Origin: Chrysochromulina tobinii
Lineage: Eukaryota; Haptophyta; Prymnesiales; Chrysochromulinaceae
Length of the DNA: 11,830 bases
Reading direction: 5' to 3'
NCBI GenBank assembly: GCA_001275005.1
Contig: JWZX01000814.1
Span: forward strand, 1 to 11,830
This document shows, in pieces, positions 1 to 7,682 of the stretch (position 1 is its first letter; every line of letters begins with the position of its first letter). Under the pieces are notes generated by a model. It saw only the letters and a program-made list of their open reading frames with translations. It had not been told where the DNA came from and searched no databases. Made by a program: the position numbers and the translations under genes.

Positions 1-529
1 TAAGGTGATTTTAGGTAGTTACACGTGCCGAGGTGTCGAACCACCTGAGCCAGGCGGCTTGGCTCACGTCAGAGTGGGCCATCTCTGGTAGGTGTGAATT
101 AGGGCCGTTCCGTCAATGCAGCATAGTATCATACATGTATTGGGCACAGGACCTCGTGACCGTCCTCGTGACCCGCGCACGAGTGAGCTTCGAGGTCGTT
201 CCTCGTGCGCGTGCGCTCCGCGTTGTTTTGTTGTTGTCGTGTCTTGTGTCGTACGGATCTACATGCATGATGCCACACGGCACTCTGCGCGCACTGCGGC
301 GCGGAAGCTGACTGCAATGGGGTTTCTGTGGCATCTTGGGGGACGTCGTGTTCACATGTGTTCAGTACTCCGAGCCCAACGAACTGTGAAGCTGAGCCAG
401 GCGCAATTACTCATGCAATTACATGTACATGTACCGCGAAAAAGAAACCGTGATCAAGGTCCATCATTGCATGCCGCCGCTCCAAAACTGCTAAGTTTGC
501 TTTGCCGCGTTGTACACGCGTCCCTCGTG
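1..529 (+). other. 5' flank of the cysteine-repeat gene
   Basis: No convincing separate gene is visible here. The reading frame of the downstream gene is open back to an ATG at 116. The translated upstream part (116-529) has no recognisable domain, and the first clear protein signal, a signal peptide, starts at 530. I therefore read this as promoter and 5' leader. A T/G-rich stretch lies at about 222-252 and a 14-bp palindrome at 420-433. An upstream exon or intron cannot be excluded without transcript data. Confidence 0.45.
420..433. repeat. 14-bp perfect palindrome upstream of the cysteine-repeat gene
   Basis: TACATGTACATGTA reads the same on both strands and lies about 100 bp before the preferred ATG at 530. 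It is the most AT-rich symmetric element in the leader, so it could be a dimeric transcription-factor site or part of a core promoter. No function is shown by the sequence. Confidence 0.4.
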
Positions 530-2854
530 ATGTCGATGCAAGTGTCGTTGACGCTAGTCGTGAGGCCGATCGCGCTAATTCTTCTATTCGCACCACTCTG
601 CTCGATGGCGGCACCGTCCTGCTCCTCCAGCATTGAGGGCGACTCGACAACCGTGGGCTGCTTTGGGTGGTGCGGCGCGGCGTTCGCCAGTGAGCATTGC
701 GCGTGGTGCAAATGCCGCGGTTGCCCATTCTGTGCGCAGAACAGCGGTGCTGTGAGCGCCGGTGTGACGCCAGCGCTAGTATCTGCTGGGACAACTGCCA
801 CCTTGGCTGCCGCATGCAAGTCGACCGTTGCCGGCGATTCGGATGCGCCCGATTGCCAGCCCTTTTGCTCTGCTGACTTTGCCTCCGACCATTGCGAGCT
901 TTGCAAATGCCGAGCGTGTGGCTTCTGTGGATGCACGTCGGAGGCGGCTGACGACGTGTCAGTTGCGCAGTGTCAGGGCTGGTGCTCGGCCGAGTATGCC
1001 GACGTGCATTGCCAGCAGTGCAAGTGCCGCGATTGCCAGTTCTGCAAGCACGGCAGCGTGTGCACGCCGGCGGCACCGGGCGACGCAGAGGTGGAGCTCT
1101 GTGACACCTTTTGCGATGCCGAGTATGCGAGCTCGCATTGTGGCCTGTGCAAGTGCAAGCACTGCGGCTTTTGCAAGGCGGCAGCCAGTGCTGCGGCATC
1201 CGTGGGTGACGACACGACGACGGTGGGCTCGTCTTCCATCGTGGGAGGCGGTGCTGCAGTTGGAGGCGTTGCTGCAGGTGGTGCCAGCAGGGCTTGCCAT
1301 TCGGATGCGCCGATTGGTGTATGGGATTCGGATGTGGAGAAGTGCGAGCCGTTCTGCAGCGCTTCGGAGGCGGACTCGCACTGTAAGCTCTGCAAGTGCC
1401 GCGCCTGTGACCTCTGCCACTGCCACTCGCCCTTTGCTGACGACTCTATCGATGAGGAATGCGAGCCGTGGTGCTCCATCGCCCAGTGGACGTCTCATTG
1501 CCAGCACTGCAAGTGCAAGGCGTGCAACTTCTGCAGGGAGGGCGTCCCATGCGACAAGAAGGGCCCCGACGATAGTGAGATCGAGAAGTGCGAGAGCTTC
1601 TGCAACAAGATGTTCACGTCGACCCACTGTACCATGTGCAAGTGCAAAGGCTGCGCCTTCTGCCGTGGAAAGGTCATTTATCCTCCGATGCCTCCCTCGC
1701 CGCCACGGCCGCCCAAGCCGCCGCCCAAGCCCCTCAACCTTCCCGCACCACTACCAGATCGAGGAGGCGCGCATGGCTCACCGGAGCCAGCACGCTTCCT
1801 CACAGCACCCTCGACAACCTGCGCCTCTGTAGGGCTCACTTGGACGGCACCGTTTGACAAAGGATCACCCATCGATCGGTACGAAGTGCTGTACAAAGGC
1901 CCCTCGGATCTGGCGCCGATCTCCTTCTTCTCGCTCAGTAAAAAGCCGCAAGCTGAGGTGGCCGGCCTCGCGCCCGCCACCACGTATCAGTTCCGCGTAC
2001 GCGCACACAACGGCGTGGGATTCGGGATGCTCTCGACGTCCGTCACGGCCACGACGGCGGCGCCTCTCCGACCCCCAGCCGACCCGATGATCAGTGCCAG
2101 CGTCATCGCGTCTGGCGCGGGCGGTGCGGCGTGCGACGTGCTGCAACTCGCGATGCCAGCACTGCGCCCGGGCTGCTCAGGCGATGAGTTCCTCGGGCTA
2201 CAGTGGCGTGAAGCACGCTGGGCTACCATGGGAGCGGAAGAGGATGTCAGCGGCAAAGGCCACACCTCGGGTCCCTCTTCCGCATCTGCGGGTTGGGTCG
2301 AGTGGAAAGCTGACGACGGGAGCAACCGCGTGCCGTCCGATGGCCCAGTGATTCTCAATGGTCTGTCTGTCTCCTCAGCGTACCAGGTGCGCGTGCTTGC
2401 CTACAACAGCCTCGGTGCCGCATCGAAGGCGTCACCGCCCTCACCGCCCTTTGCGCTCGGCTTGAGCACCGAGGCGATGCTCTTGCCTCCGGTCGTCAGG
2501 GGTGTCTCGTCGTCGATTGTGGACGTCAGTTGGCGAGGTGCGGCCTCCGACTGCCGCCCCCTGCAATCGTGGGAGGTGCTCGTCAATCGACCTTTAGGCG
2601 ACGACCCACAGGGATGGACTACCGTGCGGCGCGGAATTGTGGGCTCATCTGTACGCCTCCCCTCAAGCCGATGCCCCCATGGCTGCCGCTTCCGCGTGCA
2701 TGCTGAGGGTATCGCTGGTTGGACCATCTACTCGAGCGCATCGAGCGTGGTGACCACACCAGCCGAGCCGTCCACCCCGCCACTAGCCTGCCGCGTCGAG
2801 CTTGCCACTAGCCTGCGAGCCGATCTGGTGGACGCCTGGTTGAACGGCATCGTC

Positions 2855-2889
<35 letters not shown>

Positions 2890-3514
2890 CGACGAGGGTG
2901 CGTCGTTCCCTTTCGACGCGTCTGCTGCAGTAGCCGCCTCCACCGCTGTGGTCGCGGCTGCGATGACCACCGGACGCGAGCTGGCGCTTGGAGTGGCCCT
3001 AGCCCTGGGCGTCGACAGCTCACGCGTGCAGCTTGTCTCGACGTACGTCGCCCCCTCGCCTACCGCCAGTGCCGAGTCCGACATGACGCCGGTGCAGTTC
3101 GTTCTTTTGGACCTCTTGCCGTGCGTCAGCTGCGGCGACAACGAGTTTGGCGACCTGGGCAGCAGCAATAGGAATGGGCGCGGCAGCCCAGCCCTCCGCA
3201 CGGCCAACGAGCTTGCAGCACACCTGGCCCAGCTCATTTCAGGCAAGTCACGCGAGCTGTTTGCGCGCTCATCTACACAAGGCATTCTACCCTCAGCGGG
3301 GCTTGTGCAGGTGCTAGCCGACGGGAGCGCCACCGCACTCTGGTCGACGGACTCAGGCAAGGAGGAGGACAAGGCGCTGCTCTCGGAGGCACGCATGATC
3401 ACACTCGCACTCGTGTCGCTCGCTGGGCTGCTCGGCTTCTGCGTCACCACGGCGTCCAGCATGTCCCGCATGAGACAGGCGAGCGGGGGGTATGGGTTGG
3501 TCGAGGTGAACTAG
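530..3514 (+). CDS. Secreted/type I membrane protein: eight-Cys repeats, FN3 domains, C-terminal TM
   Basis: 994 aa from ATG 530; the frame is open from ATG 116, but ATG 530 (or 536) begins a classic signal peptide with a hydrophobic core at residues 5-23 and likely cleavage near A27/A28. Residues 31-378 hold seven strict eight-cysteine repeats. A proline-rich hinge follows (about 383-410). Fibronectin III domain 1 (about 417-511) has the hallmark strand GLAPATTYQFRVRAHN; domain 2 (about 521-645) is longer with an insertion; domain 3 (about 654-745) is divergent. A pure-CAG Q10 tract (777-786) precedes a poorly conserved 160-residue region that might be a SEA-like membrane-proximal domain. 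One hydrophobic helix (about 956-977) leaves a cytoplasmic tail of about 17 residues. The predicted topology is an extracellular adhesion- or receptor-like protein anchored once in the membrane. The ligand is unknown, and no enzyme motif is visible. The ATG choice is less certain than the gene itself. Confidence 0.83.
620..1663 (+). repeat. Seven-copy eight-cysteine protein repeat array with a duplicated triplet
   Basis: Seven copies fit C-x12-C-x3-C-x8-C-x2-C-x-C-x2-C-x2-C (38 residues), with an aromatic residue before Cys3, His immediately before Cys4 and Lys between Cys5 and Cys6. Copies lie at 620-733, 815-928, 932-1045, 1061-1174, 1295-1417, 1421-1534 and 1550-1663. Only copy 5 departs from the length, with three extra residues between Cys1 and Cys2. 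Copies 2-3-4 and 5-6-7 share linker lengths (1 then 5 residues) and aromatic pattern (F, W, F), so a three-repeat block was duplicated. An even cysteine count behind a signal peptide suggests four disulfides per repeat. I do not recognise the module as a named domain. Confidence 0.9.
2858..2887 (+). repeat. (CAG)10 microsatellite encoding Q10
   Basis: Ten uninterrupted CAG codons give a polyglutamine run at residues 777-786, between the last FN3-like domain and the membrane-proximal region. Pure repeats of this kind are prone to length change, here always in frame. Confidence 0.95.
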
Positions 3515-3747
3515 GAGGGCTGCATGCCTGCATGTAGACTGAGGAAGGCATTTGACCCAAAGGGGTAGGGGGAGGTATTCCTTCTGGATTCACACACTAT
3601 CCCCGCTACCTGATTTTGAAATCGGTGGTTTGACGGGGGAGGACCGCGACGAAACTGACTGGCTAGCACTTTTTCCAAAATAGGAAGCTTGTGCGCGAAA
3701 AGAAAGGATCTCACTCAGTACTCGCGCACACTCTCGAACGACCAGCC

Positions 3748-4896
3748 ATGGAGTACCAGGATCGGATCGTGGCTCGGCTCAAGAGGCTTCCGCACGAAGC
3801 GCTCGTGAGCCTTGTGGCCGATGAGTGCGCAATGGCCGACTACATTCAACGCACCGCGGCAAGCGCCGTCGCAAAACACTTTCCGATGGCTCGCGAGGTG
3901 CTCGTGAGCCTCGTGGCCGAGGCGTGCGTGAAGAGCGACCACGTGCGCCGCGCCGCTGATCGTGCCGCCGCGCAACACGATCCGGTACCGCAGTGGGCTG
4001 TCGACGGGGTCTTAACGTCGCCTGACTTGCTCGTGCCCATCCTGGAATCCTTGGAGTTGCGGCATGGCACTGCTGGATGCGTGTGTCATGCATGGGCGCA
4101 AGTCTGGCAAGCGTTGCCGCTGACGACACGGCGCGCCGTCGGTCTCAAGCCCAATATTCACACGTGGCGTCAGGAGTGGATCGACGCGTATGTGGAGAGG
4201 GGCCGGATTGAGGGCAAGTCGTGGCCTCGCGCGATGTTCGAAGCGGGCGGCATCAGCTCCGTCGAGGCAATGATTGAGTACTATGGAGCTGCCATCCGGT
4301 GGAAGGTGTCCATCGGCTGGTCGCTCGAACAGGCTGAGCCATACACAGTGATTAGCGCCTGCCTTGCCGCGCCGCTCGCGGCCGCTATGCGCGAGCGCTC
4401 GCCTCGGTATGCAGCATGTACGCACTCCGTGTGCGATGCGCTCGCTGCACAGGCGAAACGGCTCGACGTGGTCGTCCCTCCTGTCTACTGCAACCTGACT
4501 GGCAAGTTTGGGCTGTCAACCCTCGACCCTAGATGGGAGTTGCTGCAGCAGCCCGGGGCGAGCGTCGGCCTTAGCTTCGTAATCGACGGCCTCTGTCAAG
4601 CTGATTTGCCTGATCTTCAGGTCTTCCCCGACGAGGAGGGCTTCCACGTGCACATGGATTATGGCGATGGTGACGTGTACGAGCTTCAGGATTCGGACGT
4701 GGTGTGCTTCCGAGGCGCCCCGCCCGACGCCGACGGATCATACCACTCGCTCATTCCAATCACCAGCTTCGGATCGCACGCCCTGCCGCCCCTAGCGACG
4801 GTCACGCTCGAGAGCATCCAGCAGCCGGGCGAGTGGGAGGTGTGCGGTCAGCGCGTGCGGCGGCGGCTGCTCACGGTGAGCGTCACATATAAGTAG
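3748..4896 (+). CDS. F-box-like protein with duplicated N-terminal helical repeat
   Basis: 382 aa. ATG 3748 sits in a strong eukaryotic context (GCCATGG) and is the first ATG of the open frame. Residues 14-48 and 49-81 are two diverged copies of a roughly 34-residue helical unit sharing LVSLVA followed by an acidic/Ala/Cys stretch and basic residues; the DNA copies are still clearly similar (around 3799 and 3898). Residues about 88-121 resemble a short F-box: hydrophobic-Leu-rich helix (DLLVPILESL), then CVCHAWAQVW, the Cys-x-x-Trp pattern common at the end of F-boxes. In that family the F-box binds Skp1 and the remainder recruits substrate to an SCF ubiquitin ligase. The C-terminal 260 residues contain no LRR, kelch or WD motif that I can identify. 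The gene lies 233 bp downstream of, and in tandem with, the cysteine-repeat gene. The F-box call is family resemblance, not proof; the gene call is firmer. Confidence 0.7.
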   Translation: MEYQDRIVARLKRLPHEALVSLVADECAMADYIQRTAASAVAKHFPMAREVLVSLVAEACVKSDHVRRAADRAAAQHDPVPQWAVDGVLTSPDLLVPILESLELRHGTAGCVCHAWAQVWQALPLTTRRAVGLKPNIHTWRQEWIDAYVERGRIEGKSWPRAMFEAGGISSVEAMIEYYGAAIRWKVSIGWSLEQAEPYTVISACLAAPLAAAMRERSPRYAACTHSVCDALAAQAKRLDVVVPPVYCNLTGKFGLSTLDPRWELLQQPGASVGLSFVIDGLCQADLPDLQVFPDEEGFHVHMDYGDGDVYELQDSDVVCFRGAPPDADGSYHSLIPITSFGSHALPPLATVTLESIQQPGEWEVCGQRVRRRLLTVSVTYK

Positions 4897-5430
4897 GGCC
4901 CACAGCGCGCCGGCAGAGCCGCCCGCGGCGTGTGCGGCGGCACATGCTTTGAGTGCATGTGTGTGCATGGGCCCATGCACGCAGGCACTTGCTGTCATGA
5001 GGCATGTGCGGGCTCATGCGACCGTCGCTGAGCACACTCACGTTGTCAAGCGCATTGGTCAAGACGCCAATTTGACATGGAGGGAGGAGAAGGGAGGAGC
5101 AGGAGGGCCTTAGCCAGAGGCACTCGGCCTCGCGTCAGTCACGGGGTCGGAAGTCAGACGAGACGGGCTTCGAGACGGGCCTAGGTTATATGCAAAATAG
5201 CCGCCCGGAAACTAGTGTCGTGCCGTAAGGACTACGAGCTGGAAAAGCGAAGTGATAAGACATAAGTGTGGTACCGCAGCTCGAAAGAGCAATAGTCGAG
5301 TACTAGAGAGTTCTCGAGAGCGCTGCAGGGACGAGGGAGCCGTCGTGTTGGGCCTGTTGCGTGTTCGGTGTTGGTACACAGTAAAGAGTAATATACACTC
5401 GGTGCGTTTGAGAGTACCCTCCCTCCGCGT
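4897..5430. other. Convergent intergenic region
   Basis: This lies between the stop of the plus-strand F-box-like gene and the stop of the minus-strand RBR gene, so it should contain two 3' UTRs and no promoter need. I see no ORF with recognisable features and no RNA gene. It holds a perfect 18-bp palindrome at 4963-4980 within a GT/CATG-rich patch, and a slightly AT-rich patch near 5185-5200. Confidence 0.5.
4963..4980. repeat. 18-bp perfect palindrome in 3' intergenic DNA
   Basis: GTGCATGGGCCCATGCAC is fully self-complementary with no loop. It starts 67 bp past the F-box-like stop codon. It could be a protein-binding dyad or a 3'-end or cruciform element; nothing else in the sequence decides this. 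Confidence 0.5.
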
Positions 5431-6560
5431 TCACGGCGTGGGTGGGCGTGGGAAGCTATGACCTGGACCGTATCGTTCGATATTGCAACGGCATGGAGCC
5501 CGCCACGCTCCGCCCGAAAGTTTGTACGGCTTGCAGCAATGGAAGCAGAACTTGCAGCCGCATCGACACTCAATCTTGTCACACTGCTCGTCGTTCTCCT
5601 TGCAAACGCCGTTTCCGCATTGGGGACACGCGCGCACAGATCCGAGGGCCGCACCCTCCGGCACCGACGCATCTGGATCGGGAGCCGCTGCCGACAACGA
5701 TGACGCGGCCGACGAGGACAAAGATGACGTCGACAACGAAAAAGTGGAGGCCGTCACTGCTGCCGCCGTCGCTGCCGCCGCCGCCGTCGCTGCTGCCGAC
5801 ACTGCGCCCTGTGGCTCCATCTTGCGCCTTTTGATCCGTTCTCGCAGTGTCTCGTTTTCCTCCTCGCTGTCTGTGCCATACAGCAGCACCGGATTGTCGG
5901 CTGCACCGCTTGAGGCCGACGACGACGTGGCGTGCGGTGGCACTGGAGGAGCTGGTGAAGCAGCAGCGGCGGCAGCGGCAGCGGCAGCATGAGGAATTCG
6001 AGGAGGAAGAAGAGGAGGAGGGGCCCTCGGGTCTACCAGCTCCACCGTCCGCCTGCCGCCGCGTCCATAGGCCGCGTCCATAGGCCGTGTTCCAACTCGA
6101 AACGGGCGCCGCAGTCAGGCGTTGGACAGTCGACGAGCCGGCCAACCCGCTGAACCAGTCGCTCGGCCCTGATAGAGTGCGCCTCTTCGCCAAGGATTGC
6201 CTTGACGGAGGCATCGTCCAGCGGATTAGAACACGTGAGGCAAAAAGGATCACGGCCCACCTCGTCTTGCGCGCGGATGTGCTGGCGGTGGCAGACGACA
6301 CATGCAGGATGCATGCACTGCAAAGACATGACCAGCACAACCTCGTGATCCTTCTCGATTTCAGCGGCACTGCGAGTGCATGCTGCACAGGTCCAGACCG
6401 GTTCATCGCACATTGCACAGGATGTCGCTCCTGGCAAATTCACGTATGTACATTGCGAACATTGACCGAGAGCCCAGACCGGTTCATCGCACATTGCACA
6501 GGATGTCGCTCCTGGCAAATTCACGTATGTACATTGCGAACATAGGCCGAGAACAACCAT
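5431..6560 (-). CDS. NZF-RBR E3 ubiquitin ligase, reading frame interrupted
   Basis: The gene is read as two frames. The N-terminal frame (ATG 6560 to stop 6033, 175 aa) has two zinc fingers C-x2-C-x10-C-x2-C (residues 7-24, 34-51), with Thr-Tyr after Cys2 and Met between Cys3 and Cys4, the positions that contact ubiquitin in Npl4-type NZF fingers. RING1 follows: C58-x2-C61-x20-C82-x-H84-x2-C87-x2-C90-x16-C107-x2-C110. Next is only the opening of an IBR (CPTPDC, 145-150). The C-terminal frame (about 6081-5431) gives an Ala/Ser-rich linker and RING2 (about 5628-5528, CPQC ... IECRCGCKFCFHC). The Cys of IEC sits where RBR enzymes carry the ubiquitin-thioester cysteine. NZF plus RBR recalls HOIP/HOIL-1. 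The usual second half of the IBR is absent. The frames part at a 13-bp tandem duplication; an intron of 152 nt (GT at 6103, AG at 5953-5952) would also join them. Confidence 0.72.
6061..6086. repeat. 13-bp tandem duplication at the RBR frame break
   Basis: GCGTCCATAGGCC occurs twice, back to back, exactly where the N-terminal and C-terminal RBR frames part. Thirteen is one more than a multiple of three, so copy number sets the downstream frame. Two copies, as here, lead to a stop at 6033-6035. Three copies, or none, join RING1 to the RING2 frame. One copy leads to a third open frame. Confidence 0.9.
6393..6543. repeat. 81-bp tandem duplication encoding the two NZF fingers
   Basis: A 70-bp block at 6393-6462 recurs without change at 6474-6543, a period of 81 bp (27 codons, in frame). 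Only the short spacer after each block differs. Both fingers therefore have identical zinc ligands and identical predicted ubiquitin-contact residues. Identity at synonymous sites points to a recent duplication or to gene conversion. Confidence 0.95.
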
Positions 6561-6884
6561 CGACACCTCCACGCTTGTCGACCCTGGACTCCCCCTACAC
6601 TCGCGACTCAGCAGAAGTGATGCGGATTTTGCGAGCCTGTCAAGTCAAGTCAAGTCAAGTCAAGTCAGCAAGCCTGACTGCACAGCCCCTCATTGTGAAT
6701 GGGGGTTCCCTGCCGAGCGTGTGTCCTGGGGTAATCGGTGAGTCCAGGCGTTCCAAAAATGGGTAGACCGCCAGTTCTTTGACGCAACTCATCAAGCCGG
6801 CCGCGACCGATTCGCGACCCCCGCGCCGACCCCCCGCGCGCCGTACACCCAGATGCTGATCCCAGGATGTGTCGAGGCGACGAT
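6561..6884. other. Upstream region of the RBR gene
   Basis: This is non-coding as far as I can tell and should contain the RBR promoter and 5' UTR on the minus strand. It holds a CAAGT microsatellite about 80 bp upstream of the ATG and is otherwise featureless to the eye. ORFs on either strand in this stretch have no recognisable composition or motif. Confidence 0.4.
6640..6667. repeat. CAAGT pentanucleotide microsatellite
   Basis: Five uninterrupted CAAGT units occupy 6641-6665, with flanking bases that extend the period-5 pattern to 28 bp. It lies about 80 bp upstream of the RBR start codon, so length variation could affect promoter or leader spacing. It does not look like a telomere seed. 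Confidence 0.9.
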
Positions 6885-7190
6885 TCAAGGCCTAGCAGCC
6901 GCCCATTTCGGCTGTGTTCGGCTCGTGCTGCCTGAGGTGTCACGCCGTCCGCTGCTGCTGCTGCCACCGGAGCCAGAACCAGAGCTCCCGCTGCATCGCG
7001 TGCATCTGCTGAGGCTTGGCGCCAGCGCGTCAGGCGTCTTAGTCTCCGGCTGGCTTCCAAACCTAGCCGCAGACGGCGTGTTGTCGAATATACAGCCCGC
7101 CACCGCCAATGACGTGCTGCCCGACTTGCTCGCGGCAAACAGTGCGATGCCGGTGATGGCAGTGAGCCTCATGGCAATCATCCTCGCCAT
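6885..7190 (-). CDS. Possible small secreted Ser/Gly-rich protein
   Basis: 101 aa from an ATG at 7190. The first 20 residues (MARMIAMRLTAITGIALFAA) have the make-up of a signal peptide: basic start, hydrophobic core, small residues at the end. The rest is rich in Ser, Gly and Thr with three cysteines, including a CTRC pair, and no known domain. It lies downstream of the PDZ-UIM gene and upstream of the RBR gene on the same strand. A competing plus-strand ORF (6853-7227, 124 aa) covers the same bases and neither is clearly coding. I favour the minus strand only because of the signal-like start. Confidence 0.25.
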   Translation of the reverse strand: MARMIAMRLTAITGIALFAASKSGSTSLAVAGCIFDNTPSAARFGSQPETKTPDALAPSLSRCTRCSGSSGSGSGGSSSSGRRDTSGSTSRTQPKWAAARP

Positions 7191-7682
7191 GAGCGCAGGA
7201 CCGGTTGAGAAGCGCGAGCGCTTCTGATGGGGCGCTCGCCTTCTGCAGGCACATGGTACCCAGAACGATCCCGCTCAGACGATGCCTCGGTCTCGGTCGG
7301 CTCTGATGTCCTAACAACGGTACGGGAAACAGACAGAGTTTTCCGTTAGAGCGTTACCGTCTAGCGTCTTCAGTAGCGAGTAGGCGGTTTCATACGCACT
7401 TTTCACCATATACTGGCAGTAGTCTTCAAGTCTATACCCACCCCACTCACCGCGTTACACACACGGACGAGGGACGTATACATTACCAATCGTCCGTTTA
7501 GCGATATCGAAGGATGTACACTGTCGACTGAGTCGAGATGTGCTGCCTCCTCGGTCGACAGTCTGTCGCGTGTCCCCGTGACGTGACAGCACGCGCACGA
7601 CAGTAGTCGGCTCCACATTTGCGGGGCCTCGGATGCGGGCCTCCCCTCCCTAGGGGGGCACAAGACAGGTCTAGTGTCACTG
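7191..7682. other. Intergenic region downstream of the PDZ-UIM gene
   Basis: I see no supportable gene. The stretch should contain the 3' UTR of the minus-strand PDZ-UIM gene. It has lower GC than the flanking coding DNA, a 12-bp inverted repeat at 7521-7561, and imperfect GTGTC/GACGTGAC-type repeats just to its right. No tRNA or small-RNA signature was recognised. Confidence 0.45.
7521..7561. repeat. 12-bp inverted repeat (hairpin) with 17-nt loop
   Basis: CTGTCGACTGAG (7521-7532) and CTCGGTCGACAG (7550-7561) can pair over 12 positions with one G-U wobble in plus-strand RNA; in minus-strand RNA that position is an A-C mismatch. It lies about 120 bp past the PDZ-UIM stop. The strand preference of the pairing argues against a simple 3'-end stem for that gene, so a DNA-binding dyad or a plus-strand transcript is also possible. 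Confidence 0.5.

Noticed and set aside
411-1627. Long minus-strand ORFs (up to 262 aa) opposite the cysteine repeats
   Set aside because: They mirror the repetitive, GC-rich plus-strand gene and are rich in Arg, Ala and His with no domain. The plus strand has a strict cysteine pattern that can only be selected in its own frame.
828-1857. Plus-strand ORFs in other frames over the cysteine array
   Set aside because: They are Arg/Ser/Ala-rich shadows produced by the same repeats, without a signal peptide or recognisable fold.
3515-3747. A small nuclear RNA or tRNA gene between the first two genes
   Set aside because: I looked for tRNA A/B-box patterns and U1/U2/U4/U5/U6-like 5' ends on both strands and found none that fit.
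5442-6083. Plus-strand ORFs opposite the RBR gene, including a 169-aa frame with Ala runs
   Set aside because: The minus strand has RING2 and zinc-ligand spacing; the plus frames only show complementary low-complexity runs.
6033-6572. Starting the RBR protein at 6572
   Set aside because: That codon is GTG; the first ATG in frame is at 6560, just before the first zinc finger.
6640-6667. Telomere-like or origin iteron array (CAAGT)
   Set aside because: It is only five short units, internal and single. CAAGT is not a telomere motif that I recognise, and there is no AT-rich unwinding region beside it.
6853-7227. 124-aa plus-strand ORF
   Set aside because: It is Leu/Pro/Ala-rich with no motif, and it overlaps a minus-strand candidate with a signal-like start. 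Neither is strong; this one has less support.
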